Origin: Balanoglossus misakiensis
Taxonomy: Eukaryota; Hemichordata
Direction: 5' to 3'
DNA length: 64,000 nt
Assembly (NCBI GenBank): GCA_040954595.2
Contig: CM082595.2
Span: 1,798,001 to 1,862,000, forward strand
Below the pieces are notes generated by a model. It was not told the origin of the DNA, made no database searches, and saw only the letters and a list, made by a program, of their open reading frames with translations. Made by a program: the position numbers and the translations under genes. Shown in pieces: positions 25,001 to 37,468 of this stretch (positions within the stretch are counted from its first letter, which is position 1; each line of letters opens with the position of its first letter).

Positions 25001-27331
25001 TTTCTATGTGCATGGCTAGATACACGAAAATGTGTGTTGAGAATGTCAGAAATGGAAAGGTAAGTCACAACCTTCTGTCGCAGGATTTTAATGTATGTAG
25101 GAAAGTCTAGAATTCTTGGTGGTAGAAGGTACGTCCCTGGTTCGCGCAACATTGTGTTAATTGATTGTAATCCCCTGCCATCTCTCTCCTTTCAGGTGTT
25201 ACTGGGACTGACAGATTCTGAATTAGAAACAGCTCTTGGTATCAGCAATGTGTTACATCGTAAAAAACTTCGACTTGCCATAGAGGAACATCGGGAGGAT
25301 GTGGAATGGTGAGTGCCCTCTGGTGGTGAAATATGGTAATCAAGGTTGATCTCAGTACACTTTGAAAGTTCAAGACAGAAACTTTGTCAATTCCAAATGT
25401 TCTTTCAAGAATCCCTCAGTCCATTCTATTCTTGTCTTTGACTTGAAAGTAATTCTCCTGTTTTGTCCCTCGAACAGTAAATACCCAAAAGCTGGTGAGA
25501 TGGACCATGAATGGGTTTCAAGGGCTTGGCTGAATGACCTCGGCTTGGGTCAACATTCAGTGATGTTTGAAGCACAGCTTGTTGATGGAAGAGTTCTCAA
25601 CGTATTGACAAAGAAAGACTTGGACAAACATCTAAACATCACCAGAAAATTCCAACAAGCGAGTTTACTGCATGGCATTGAATTGCTTCGAAGATTGAAC
25701 TTTAATAAAGAGGTAAGGTGACCTTTAGATGACCCCGTCACAGTCATGTTATTTCTTCAGATATTTTCATCAAAATGGAGGCGTTTATCTAATGGCCACC
25801 TCGTCACAGTGTTGCCATCATTTCATTCAAAACTCAACACCATCAATCACTCTTTCAGATCTTAGGTGAAAGGAGATCATCATGTGAAGATGTCGATGTG
25901 GATCCGTTGGTCTGGACCAATCACAGAGTCATTAAGTGGGCCAAGTCGATTGATCTCAAGGTAAGAATGCAAGACGTTTACTGATTGGCCAGAACACTTT
26001 ACTGCTACTTGTAAAGACGTTTAAATTTGTGGTACCTTCGTGTTCAGCATAGATAGGTTTCCAGGTTGGACAGGGTCTAGCGTAGACAGGTTTCACTGCA
26101 GCATATTTTGTTTATGGATTAATCTGATAAATCTCCTACCAACTTACACCCATAGGAGTATGCTGATAATTTATTAGACAGTGGAGTTCATGGTGCATTG
26201 TTAGTCTTGGAACCGTCTTTCAACTCGGATGCCATGGCAGCAGCCTTGGGAATTCCAACGGCCAAAATCATCATCCGGCGACATCTTACAACTGAGATGA
26301 ATGCGCTGATAACACCTGCCAGGTAAGATGATCATTGTTACATAGTCTGAGCTCTTGCTGTGGTTTTAGATATAAGATGGAGTGTGTGCATAATGTTCCA
26401 TTGATGCGATTAAAAAAATCACAGTGTGGACATGTATGTTCCCGCACATGAAATGGCATGAGATGATTTTAATTTCTTCGTTTTTTGTCTCTTCAGAGGA
26501 GTACTGGAGGCCACAGGGGTTTCATTGCTCGGCCACAAGAAGAAAAGTTCCGGAGGTTCAGTTGGGAAATCCTTTGTGAGGTCATACAGAGGTGGTAACC
26601 ATGGTAATCCGGAAGAGGAAAAGAAGAAGAGATACAGTTTTAGGGTGAGTATTCATAACAGCGTTATTTAAGGAATGGATTTGTAGACCTGGGTTATTTC
26701 GTAAGGGTTATTCGAGATTCATTCCTGGAAAAGATTTCCAGGATTAGTTCATTCCATCTGTTTCTAGAATTAGTTTATTCAAGGAATGGATTTGTAGAAT
26801 GAGTTTTCCCAGAAAAGAAGATTTCTGAAATGTATTCGTTCTAGGAATATAGGTCTCTGTGGGATTAGTTTGTTCCAGGAAAGGGTGTCATGCATACAAA
26901 TTTGATGGCATTTGTCTGAAAGGACAACGGTCATTAGAATGGGCTTCTACTTTTATTATCTTTCCATATATACATTGTAAACTTGTTGTAGGATTGAAAC
27001 AAGGTGAGTGCAAACAAACAGACCTAAAATTCAACATGGCCGCCACGCAGCTTATAAAAATGTGACTGAATAGTAGATATCACATCTTAAAGTTTATAGC
27101 ACACTATGTCGGGGGCTCTGGCCCTTAAAATATTAAACTATGTATGCTTAACAAGTTGTTTGTTGTCAGATTCTCATCTAGATATTTTTGTTTGTTGAAC
27201 TACAGGGTTCGTTGGGAAGAGCGCTGGGAAGAAAAGCCAGATATGATCTCGATAGGGGGACATTTGAACCAACACCAGAAGAAATGAAAAGAGCTAAGAG
27301 CCAAGAACTGACAGAAAGTGCTGCTGTTTAA
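10100..27331 (+). CDS. KAZN: Kazrin, complete (14 exons with the first candidate start)
   Basis: Kazrin is a liprin-related scaffold that in vertebrates binds periplakin and acts in cell junctions, the cytoskeleton and endosomal traffic. Exons: 10100-10160, 22438-22673, 22870-22969, 23098-23304, 23562-23869, 24068-24350, 24484-24696, 24872-25059, 25196-25308, 25478-25712, 25859-25960, 26156-26322, 26497-26644, 27206-27331. Every junction is in phase, giving 828 residues (human long form about 775). Residues about 60-310 are coiled coil, with MVEENKQLAHRIDGSIQ and MKNDRKRLKGEKVELLQQLK matching kazrin. A Ser/Thr/Pro linker follows (305-400), then a lysine run and FGSLSKVFGRGKNKK (about 425-465). 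Three SAM domains lie near 485-560, 580-645 and 670-735. The C-terminus is basic. The first intron is 12.3 kb and may hold further promoters. Kazrin is preferred over liprin because of the coiled-coil motifs and short length. Confidence 0.93.
13217..13301 (+). CDS. KAZN: Candidate alternative KAZN first exon b
   Basis: An ATG at 13217 opens 28 codons (MYTSCGFLKDRANMNDANLG...) and ends GAAG before gtgagt, in phase 1, exactly the phase needed to join the exon at 22438. A second in-frame ATG lies at 13256. Human KAZN also has several alternative N-termini. Support is from splice site and phase only, so this is a hypothesis. Confidence 0.4.
15287..15308 (+). CDS. KAZN: Candidate alternative KAZN first exon c (short)
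   Basis: ATG at 15287 gives MEQLVFE, then G before gtaagc, in phase 1 and so compatible with the exon at 22438. Its last residues (FE) resemble the end of candidate b (YE). It is very short, so chance is a real alternative. Confidence 0.3.
15960..16045 (+). mobile_element. 86-bp piggyBac-type MITE, best-preserved copy (KAZN intron 1)
   Basis: Intact TTAA stands on both sides (15956-15959 and 16046-16049). The element starts CCCTTTCACC and ends GGTGAAAGGG, a perfect 10-bp terminal inverted repeat. TTAA target sites and CCC...GGG ends are the piggyBac signature. No reading frame of any use is inside. Confidence 0.82.
17456..17468. promoter_or_regulatory. Perfect DR1 nuclear-receptor element
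   Basis: TGACCTTTGACCT is the reverse complement of AGGTCAAAGGTCA, two consensus half-sites spaced by one base (HNF4/RXR/COUP-TF class). It lies inside KAZN intron 1, about 2.1 kb downstream of candidate first exon c. Confidence 0.35.
18790..18835. repeat. CCAACCAG/CCGACCAG short tandem repeat
   Basis: An impure array of 4-8 base units (CCAACCAG, CCAACCGA, CCAGCCAA) lies in KAZN intron 1. Confidence 0.7.
22662..22840 (+). repeat. KAZN: 41-bp minisatellite that repeats a KAZN exon end and its splice donor
   Basis: The real exon ends TCTATACAG before GTATG (donor at 22674). The same junction recurs with donors at 22715, 22750, 22791 and 22832, spaced 41, 35, 41 and 41 bases. The 35-base unit has lost six bases. 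Each unit also carries TTGACCAATGGCAT. The duplication thus began inside the exon and multiplied the 5' splice site five-fold. Confidence 0.88.
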
Positions 27332-30300
27332 AAATGCCAATAATACCTCTCATATTGTGAGTGATACAGCCCTAAAGTTTCATTATATACCCTTCCATAA
27401 AAATGGTATCACCCAACAAGGACATAGAAGCGATTTTTTGAGTGCCAGATTGCACTGTTGTTTGTCATGTTGCTATGCTAAGATATTACATTGTATTGTC
27501 ATGCATTTGTGAGCCAGTGTTGTGCATGTATACAATGTAATGCTGTCGATTTAAAAATTATCATGGGGTTTGGATTGCTTCATAGTGATTGGTCACAAAG
27601 CAGGTGTAAGCTTCGCTTATATGCAAGCTTCATCGTGCTTCCCATAAAAAATTTCCCATTGATTAATTGTACCACTGGCATTATTTAGAGGGGTGAAAAT
27701 CATTTAATAAGGGGCCACAATGTCCGGTGTACATTACAAGAATGTTATGAAAGGTGTAAATGTATTTGTTGTGTATTGGCTGGACTGTACTATTTTTAGG
27801 AGAGAGGGTATGCCATTATTATGAAGATTGTGTGACTGGCAGTCTTCAAGTTTCTCCTCCCCAGCACCATGTACATCCCTTTTTATCATAATGGAATGTT
27901 CCACTGTCATCATGACTGCCATATTTGCTTATACATATTCATAACTATTCCATAAAAGTATTAGAGAGATGCATTTTAATTATGAGAATATTGGAAATAT
28001 ATTTAGAATTTTTTGTACAGATAAGAGAGAGAGATGAGAGTGATAGAAGATGTGTGGTTTGAAACAATGAACATTTTAATGTTTGAGATTTTTGTCTGTT
28101 ATGGACCAAGTTTCACTGGAAGAAATAACCATAGCAACCATCAACTTGTGTTAGATGTTAGTGCTTTGGGTAGTATCATAAATATATATCACTGAATCGA
28201 GACCAAAGATTTATAAACTACTTTTATTTCTGTGCTTCATAGAGTACCTAAATCCCCAAGTAACATCTCACCCCAGAGTAACGTACATTGTGAGACCGTG
28301 GTGTCATATTTAAGGTAGTATGTGCTTGGGGACAAATTTTTCAGAAATTGTACTCCAAACCTTCCAATACTAATTTATTATTTTGGGCTAACTGACTAGC
28401 AATTAGCATATCTGTTGGTGTGAAAGAGCCAATTCCATGCAGTCCATTTCAGGTCAAAGTTCACCTACCAGTTCAAAGTTCACCTACGCCAAATTACAAA
28501 GTCAGAACATTTTGTTTGTAGTAACTCTGCCTTCTTTGCCAAATAATGGATTGGTGCTTGCACTTCACTTATTCATTCGTTAGGAACAGTTTCATCTGAT
28601 CGATGTAATGATAGATTAATCAATTTATTTACTTGATGTTATATTTGTTTCCGTTAGCTGCCTTCATTTCACTTGACCGAAACCCTGAGTGGAATAATCA
28701 TTTTCACCAACCAAAGCAGTGAAGTGATCATTTTCACTAGGGGAGAAAAACATATATAGGCTGGTCAGAACTTCTTCATGTTTTAGAAAATGTTGTGAAC
28801 AAGAATGCTGAAAAATATGTCAGTGTACCACACAGCCTTTGAGAGGACAGAATGTTAGTATCTTTCATTTCTTACGATTCTCCTATCAAGAAAATTGTTG
28901 ATGTAAAATAGTCATTATAGTTTTACAAATGTGTTGTAAATTTCTTTTCAATTTTACATTTTATTCTGATTGAATAGTTTGTGTGTCATTTGCTTCAACA
29001 GGGCTTCCATGTGACAAATGAGCTTTCATTTTTAGTAGGTTAGAAATCCTCCATTGTGATTGGTTGGTTAGTGTCACATGATTTTTTGTAGTCTAAGTTG
29101 TTAGGAAGAAGTTTACATTATCATTTGAAGGTTGGTCATTGTCATGGAAATACTTAGTGAATGTAACCAGATGAAGTACTATTGAATTTTCAAAATCACT
29201 GCATTGAAAGTGATTAGATGTATATAATTTTATTTTTTGTAGTAGCAACATGGAAGATTACGAGTCCTGTAATGCACAAAGTTTGTGATTTTTTTTTGTG
29301 TATGAGAGAGAAGGTAGAAGTAGCATGCAATGTTACAAAATGGTAGTTGATGTGATCTTATTTATTCAGCTAGCAAATAATCATGTGATTTTTAACGACA
29401 AATCCTTTATCAGATGTACACTTTTGATCCAGAACAGTCAATGAAACATCCTTAGTCATGTACTGTGTACACTATACATCATCAGCTGTTTGGCTGAGAG
29501 AGACAGTCCACATATACCACACACTAATCCACTTCACATCATGTGATCTTATACAGCCAATCATATTGTCTAAAAATCATGTGATCTTCTATTAAGCCAA
29601 TAACATTTCATCTTTGAATTGATTCTATTCTTGTAACAATGATATACATTGATCATTGAATCTTCAGATGTTTTTCTTTTTCTTCTTGGGACAGGTGCCC
29701 AAGAAGCATGAAAATATATCATAATTTAAGATGTAATTTTACATATTTCATAAAAATGAAACCCAAATTTTGTTTTCGTGTAGCTGTTTGTCAGTAGGAA
29801 TAAATGTCAGTAAAATTGATGATCTTTGTACTGGTCCAGTTTGTTGTTGCTTCAAACAGCAGTTTGCAGAAAATAAGGTTCAGAATCTCTTCAGTAAGGC
29901 CTCTGTCAAATTTGTATTATTGAATTTATTTGAGCCTTTTTATGATTCTTTCACTTTATTTTCAATAAATACACTGGTGTGTTTGTTTTGTTTGTTTCTC
30001 TTGAAACTATTGGTCATGTGTAAAGTTGCTGTAATTTTTGACATATTTTTTTACCAAACGTTTTTATTCTTGATCAACTCCCAAAAGTTCTAAAGTTCTA
30101 CTCCTTCCGAACAGAACAGCCAAGACTCGAAGACAATGCCTAACTCTACATCCGATTTTAAGATGGCAGAAAAAAACAAATACAATATGTAACTAGTTTA
30201 TGCACAGGAAAAAAAACTACTGCAAAAATAGTCAAAAGTTACAGCTGGAGTTGTCTTTCTTATATTACCCAGATCATGATGCTTAGCAAGATACGTATAC

Positions 30301-30830
30301 ATCCCAGTGATGGTTTCAGTTTTGAAATGAAAATGACACTCTGGGAAAGAAAATGTGTGGTATTTTCCAAAGCTGATAGTTTTCAAAATGAATCTAGCTC
30401 TGTGAGCCCCCTCAAAGGCAATAAAGACAAAATATCTAAGATTTCAGTATTAGACTGCCCTCAAGGGTGTAAGATTGAAAACCGTTTTTATATTATTTTT
30501 GGCAGTAATGCGATGCAATTGTTTTGGCACACAATGATGTGAACTTTATCCCATAATTAATAATTATATTGATTCAAAATGTGTCCTGTTGGTAGTTTTT
30601 TTAATTTATATACAGAATTTCCATTGAGACAGATAGAAATCAACATCATCTGACATCATCTTATTATTGGGTCATACAATATAGGTCATGCAGTGTAAAT
30701 AGCAAGTAAAGTGTCGCCTAGTCTTCATTGATGGAAAATATCATTGTATAGGATTTGCCATGGTTTATCTGTATTGTATAATGTAATGTTTTAATTTTTT
30801 GCGAAATAAAGATACATATCTATAATACTA
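27332..30830 (+). other. KAZN: KAZN 3' UTR (about 3.5 kb)
   Basis: No gene is visible after the KAZN stop. An internal AATAAA lies near 29964 and a strong one (GCGAAATAAAG) at 30805-30810, so the longest transcript should end near 30830. Small plus-strand frames here (for example 29770-30093) have no family resemblance and lie in low-complexity, T-rich DNA. Confidence 0.55.
30805..30810 (+). terminator. KAZN: Distal KAZN poly(A) signal AATAAA
   Basis: This is the last canonical AATAAA before the satellite; degenerate satellite sequence starts within about 100 bp. Confidence 0.55.
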
Positions 30831-30894
30831 ATTGGCTTCTACTAATGTTTTCTTATGTGCAACCAATAACTCCTGCTAGTAGGGCCTATAAATT

Positions 30895-31620
30895 TTCATT
30901 TTGTCGCGAAATTCACAAAGTCCATTTTTTGCTGATTTTCATGAGCTATAACCTATGGTTTTTATCAAAATGGCCAATTTTTGATGATTTTCATGAGCTA
31001 TAACCCATGATTTTCATCAAAAGTCACCAAATTTTGAAAATTCGCAAAGTCGAAAAATTGTCATTCTGGGATGATTTTCATGAGCTATAACCCATGATTT
31101 TTTCAAAAAATCACCAAATTTTGAAAATTCGCAAAGTCGAAAAATTGTCATTCTGGGATGATTTTCATGAGCTATAACCCATGATTTTTTCAAAAAATCA
31201 CCAAATTTTGAAAATTCGCAACGTCGAAAAATTGTCATTCTGGGATGATTTTCATGAGCTATAACCCATGATTTTTTCAAAAAATCACCAAATTTTGAAA
31301 ATTCGCAAAGTCGAAAAATTGTCATTCTGGAATGATTTTCATGAGCTATAAACCATGATTTTTTCAAAAAATCACCAAATTTTGAAAATTCGCAAAGTCG
31401 AAAAATTGTCATTCTGGGATGATTTTCATGAGCTATAACCCATGATTTTTTCAAAAAATCACCAAATTTTGAAAATTCGCAAAGTCGAAAAATTGTCATT
31501 CTGGGATGATTTTCATGAGCTATAACCCATGATTTTTTCAAAAAATGACCAAATTTTGAAAATTCGCAAAGTCGAAAAATTGTCATTCTGGGATGATTTT
31601 CATGAGCTATAACCCATGGT
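30895..31620 (+). repeat. Left-edge, diverged satellite subfamily
   Basis: Two degenerate units (about 30895-31016) are followed by about seven 87-bp units carrying CCATGATTTTTTCAAAAA and TTTTGAAAATTCGC, where the main array has TTTTTCTCAAAAA and TTTCGAAAATCCGC. The minus strand reads as a 189-codon open frame (31586-31017) with a 29-residue period; I treat this as non-coding. Confidence 0.85.
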
Positions 31621-34600
31621 TTTTCTCAAAAAATCACCAAATTTCGAAAATCCGCAAAGTCGAAAAATTGTCATTTCTGGGTGATTTTCATGAGCTATAA
31701 CCCATGGTTTTTCTCAAAAAATCACCAAATTTCGAAAATCCGCAAAGTCGAAAAATTGTCATTTCTGGGTGATTTTCATGAGCTATAACCCATGGTTTTT
31801 CTCAAAAAATCACCAAATTTCGAAAATCCGCAAAGTCGAAAAATTGTCATTTCTGGGTGATTTTCATGAGCTATAACCCATGGTTTTTCTCAAAAAATCA
31901 CCAAATTTCGAAAATCCGCAAAGTCGAAAAATTGTCATTTCTGGGTGATTTTCATGAGCTATAACCCATGGTTTTTCTCAAAAAATCACCAAATTTCGAA
32001 AATCCGCAAACTCGAAAAATTGTCATTTCTGGGTGATTTCATGAGCTATAACCCATGGTTTTTCTCAAAAAATCACCAAATTTCGAAAATCCGCAAAGTC
32101 GAAAAATTGTCATTTCTGGGTGATTTTCATGAGCTACAACCCATGGTTTTTCTCAAAAAATCACCAAATTTCGAAAATCCGCAAAGTCGAAAAATTGTCA
32201 TTTCTGGGTGATTTCATGAGCTATAACCCATGGTTTTTCTCAAAAAATCACCAAATTTCCAAAATCCGCAAAGTCGAAAAATTGTCATTTCTGGGTGATT
32301 TTCATGAGCTATAACCCATGGTTTTTCTCAAAAAATCACCAAATTTCCAAAATCCGCAAAGTCGAAAAATTGTCATTTCTGGGTGATTTCATGAGCTATA
32401 ACCCATGGTTTTTCTCAAAAACTCACCAAATTTCGAAAATCCGCAAAGTCGAAAAATTGTCATTTCTGGGTGATTTCATGAGCTATAACCCATGGTTTTT
32501 CTCAAAAAATCACCAAATTTCGAAAATCCGCAAAGTCGAAAAATTGTCATTTCTGGGTGATTTCATGAGCTATAACCCATGGTTTTTCTCAAAAAATCAC
32601 CAAATATCGAAAATCCGCAAACTCGAAAAATTGTCATTTCTGGGTGATTTCATGAGCTATAACCCATGGTTTTTCTCAAAAAATCACCAAATTTCGAAAA
32701 TCCGCAAAGTCGAAAAATTGTCATTTCTGGGTGATTTCATGAGCTATAACCCATGGTTTTTCTCAAAAAATCACCAAATTTCGAAAATCCGCAAAGTCGA
32801 AAAATTGTCATTCTGGGATGATTTTCATGAGCTATAACCCATGATTTTTCTCAAAAAATCACCAAATATCGAAAATCCGCAAAGTCGAAAAATTGTCATT
32901 TCTGGGTGATTTCATGAGCTATAACCCATGGTTTTTCTCAAAAAATCACCAAATTTCGAAAATCCGCAAAGTCGAAAAATTGTCATTCTGGGATGATTTT
33001 CATGAGCTATAACCCATGATTTTTCTCAAAAAATCACCAAATTTCGAAAATCCGCAAAGTCGAAAAATTGTCATTCTGGGATGATTTTCATGAGCTATAA
33101 CCCATGATTTTTCTCAAAAAATCACCAAATTTCGAAAATCCGCAAAGTCGAAAAATTGTCATTCTGGGATGATTTTCATGAGCTATAACCCATGATTTTT
33201 CTCAAAAAATCACCAAATTTCGAAAATCCGCAAAGTCGAAAAATTGTCATTCTGGGATGATTTTCATGAGCTATAACCCATGATTTTTCTCAAAAAATCA
33301 CCAAATTTCGAAAATCCGCAAAGTCGAAAAATTGTCATTCTGGGATGATTTTCATGAGCTATAACCCATGATTTTTCTCAAAAAATCACCAAATTTCGAA
33401 AATCCGCAAAGTCGAAAAATTGTCATTCTGGGATGATTTTCATGAGCTATAACCCATGATTTTTCTCAAAAAATCACCAAATTTCGAAAATCCGCAACGT
33501 CGAAAAATTGTCATTCTGGGATGATTTTCATGAGCTATAACCCATGATTTTTCTCAAAAAATCACCAAATTTCGAAAATCCGCAAAGTCGAAAAATTGTC
33601 ATTCTGGGATGATTTTCATGAGCTATAACCCATGATTTTTCTCAAAAAATCACCAAATTTCGAAAATCCGCAAAGTCGAAAAATTGTCATTCTGGGATGA
33701 TTTTCATGAGCTATAACCCATGATTTTTCTCAAAAAATCACCAAATTTCGAAAATCCGCAAAGTCGAAAAATTGTCATTTCTGGGTGATTTCATGAGCTA
33801 TAACCCATGGTTTTTCTCAAAAAATCACCAAATATCGAAAATCCGCAAACTCGAAAAATTGTCATTTCTGGGTGATTTCATGAGCTATAACCCATGGTTT
33901 TTCTCAAAAAATCACCAAATTTCGAAAATCCGCAAAGTCGAAAAATTGTCATTTCTGGGTGATTTCATGAGCTATAACCCATGGTTTTTCTCAAAAAATC
34001 ACCAAATTTCGAAAATCCGCAAAGTCGAAAAATTGTCATTCTGGGATGATTTTCATGAGCTATAACCCATGATTTTTCTCAAAAAATCACCAAATTTCGA
34101 AAATCCGCAAAGTCGAAAAATTGTCATTCTGGGATGATTTTCATGAGCTATAACCCATGATTTTTCTCAAAAAATCACCAAATTTCGAAAATCCGCAAAG
34201 TCGAAAAATTGTCATTCTGGGATGATTTTCATGAGCTATAACCCATGATTTTTCTCAAAAAATCACCAAATTTCGAAAATCCGCAAAGTCGAAAAATTGT
34301 CATTCTGGGATGATTTTCATGAGCTATAACCAATGATTTTTCTCAAAAAATCACCAAATTTCGAAAATCCGCAAAGTCGAAAAATTGTCATTCTGGGATG
34401 ATTTTCATGAGCTATAACCCATGATTTTTCTCAAAAAATCACCAAATTTCGAAAATCCGCAAAGTCGAAAAATTGTCATTCTGGGATGATTTTCATGAGC
34501 TATAACCCATGATTTTTCTCAAAAAATCACCAAATTTCGAAAATCCGCAAAGTCGAAAAATTGTCATTCTGGGATGATTTTCATGAGCTATAACCCATGA

Positions 34601-37415
34601 TTTTTCTCAAAAAATCACCAAATTTCGAAAATCCGCAACGTCGAAAAATTGTCATTCTGGGATGATTTTCATGAGCTATAACCCATGATTTTTCTCAAAA
34701 AATCACCAAATTTCGAAAATCCGCAAAGTCGAAAAATTGTCATTCTGGGATGATTTTCATGAGCTATAACCCATGATTTTTCTCAAAAAATCACCAAATT
34801 TCGAAAATCCGCAAAGTCGAAAAATTGTCATTCTGGGATGATTTTCATGAGCTATAACCCATGATTTTTCTCAAAAAATCACCAAATTTCGAAAATCCGC
34901 AAATTCGAAAAATTGTCATTCTGGGATGATTTTCATGAGCTATAACCCATGATTTTTCTCAAAAAATCACCAAATTTCGAAAATCCGCAACGTCGAAAAA
35001 TTGTCATTCTGGGATGATTTTCATGAGCTATAACCCATGATTTTTCTCAAAAAATCACCAAATTTCGAAAATCCGCAACGTCGAAAAATTGTCATTTCTG
35101 GGTGATTTTCATGAGCTATAACCCATGATTTTTCTCAAAAAATCACCAAATTTCGAAAATCCGCAAAGTTGAATAATTGTCATTCTGGGATGATTTTCAT
35201 GAGCTATAACCCATGATTTTTCTCAAAAAATCACCAAATTTCGAAAATCCTCAAAGTCGAAAAATTGTCATTCTGGGATAATTTTCATGAGCTATAACCC
35301 ATGATTTTTCGCAAAAAATCACCAAATTTCGAAAATCCGCAAAGTCGAAAAATTGTCATTCTGGGATGATTTTCATGAGCTATAACCCATGATTTTTCTC
35401 AAAAAATCACCAAATTTCGAAAATCCGCAACGTCGAAAAATTGTCATTCTGGGATGATTTTCATGAGCTATAACCCATGATTTTTCTCAAAAAATCACCA
35501 AATTTCGAAAATCCGCAAAGTCGAAAAATTGTCATTCTGGGATGATTTTCATGAGCTATAACCCATGATTTTTCTCAAAAAATCACCAAATTTCGAAAAT
35601 CCGCAAAGTCGAAAAATTGTCATTCTGGGATGATTTTCATGAGCTATAACCCATGATTTTTCTCAAAAAATCACCAAATTTCGAAAATCCGCAAATTCGA
35701 AAAATTGTCATTCTGGGATGATTTTCATGAGCTATAACCCATGATTTTTCTCAAAAAATCACCAAATTTCGAAAATCCGCAACGTCGAAAAATTGTCATT
35801 CTGGGATGATTTTCATGAGCTATAACCCATGATTTTTCTCAAAAAATCACCAAATTTCGAAAATCCGCAACGTCGAAAAATTGTCATTTCTGGGTGATTT
35901 TCATGAGCTATAACCCATGATTTTTCTCAAAAAATCACCAAATTTCGAAAATCCGCAAAGTCGAAAAATTGTCATTCTGGGATGATTTTCATGAGCTATA
36001 ACCCATGATTTTTCTCAAAAAATCACCAAATTTCGAAAATCCGCAAAGTCGAAAAATTGTCATTTCTGGGTGATTTCATGAGCTATAACCGATGGTTTTT
36101 CTCAAAAAATCACCAAATTTCGAAAATCCGCAAAGTCGAAAAATTGTCATTTCTGGGTGATTTCATGAGCTATAACCCATGGTTTTTCTCAAAAAATCAC
36201 CAAATTTCGAAAATCCGCAAAGTCGAAAAATTGTCATTCTGGGATGATTTTCATGAGCTATAACCCATGATTTTTCTCAAAAAATCACCAAATTTCGAAA
36301 ATCCGCAACGTCGAAAAATTGTCATTTCTGGGTGATTTTCATGAGCTATAACCCATGATTTTTCTCAAAAAATCACCAAATTTCGAAAATCCGCAAAGTG
36401 GAAAAATTGTCATTCTGGGATGATTTTCATGAGCTATAACCCATGATTTTTCTCAAAAAATCACCAAATTTCGAAAATCCGCAAAGTCGAAAAATTGTCA
36501 TTCTGGGATGATTTTCATGAGCTATAACCCATGATTTTTCTCAAAAAATCACCAAATTTCGAAAATCCGCAAAGTCGAAAAATTGTCATTCTGGGATGAT
36601 TTTCATGAGCTATAACCCATGATTTTTCTCAAAAAATCACCAAATTTCGAAAATCCGCAAAGTCGAAAAATTGTCATTCTGGGATGATTTTCATGAGCTA
36701 TAACCCATGGTTTTTCTCAAAAAATCACCAAATTTCGAAAATCCGCAAAGTCGAAAAATTGTCATTTCTGGGTGATTTCATGAGCTATAACCCATGGTTT
36801 TTCTCAAAAAATCACCAAATTTCGAAAATCCGCAAAGTCGAAAAATTGTCATTTCTGGGTGATTTCATGAGCTATAACCCATGGTTTTTCTCAAAAAATC
36901 ACCAAATTTCGAAAATCCGCAAAGTCGAAAAATTGTCATTCTGGGATGATTTTCATGAGCTATAACCCATGATTTTTCTCAAAAAATCACCAAATTTCGA
37001 AAATCCGCAAAGTCGAAAAATTGTCATTTCTGGGTGATTTTCATGAGCTATAACCCATGGTTTTTCTCAAAAAATCACCAAATTTCGAAAATCCGCAAAG
37101 TCGAAAAATTGTCATTTCTGGGTGATTTCATGAGATATAACCCATGATTTTTCTCAAAAAATCACCAAATTTCGAAAATCCGCAACGTCGAAAAATTGTC
37201 ATTTCTGGGTGATTTTCATGAGCTATAACCCATGATTTTTCTCAAAAAATCACCAAATTTCGAAAATCCGCAAAGTCGAAAAATTGTCATTCTGGGATGA
37301 TTTTCATGAGCTATAACCCATGATTTTTCTCAAAAAATCACCAAATTTCGAACATCCGCAAAGTCGAAAAATTGTCATTTCTGGGTGATTTTCATGAGCT
37401 ATAACCCATGATTTT
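31621..37415 (+). repeat. Satellite, forward arm
   Basis: B/C-type units fill 31621 to about 32800, then one A unit (near 32813-32900), one B unit, an A block to about 33770, a B island to about 34030, and mainly A units to the inversion point. A 792-bp (nine-unit) higher-order duplication is visible: the variant unit with CGCAAATTCG is at 34901 and 35693, and neighbours with CGCAACGTCG recur at the same 792-bp distance (34639 and 35431; 34991 and 35783). Confidence 0.93.
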
Positions 37416-37468
37416 GCGGATTTTCGAAATTTGGTGATTTTTTGAGAAAAATCATGGGTTATAGCTCA
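37396..37468. repeat. Inversion junction of the satellite palindrome
   Basis: The forward arm stops after CCCATGATTTT and is joined directly to the inverted sequence GCGGATTTTCG. The stem GAGCTATAACCCATGATTTT (from about 37396) pairs with its reverse complement ending near 37467, leaving a loop of about 32 bases. The shared TT at the joint is microhomology. Confidence 0.9.
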
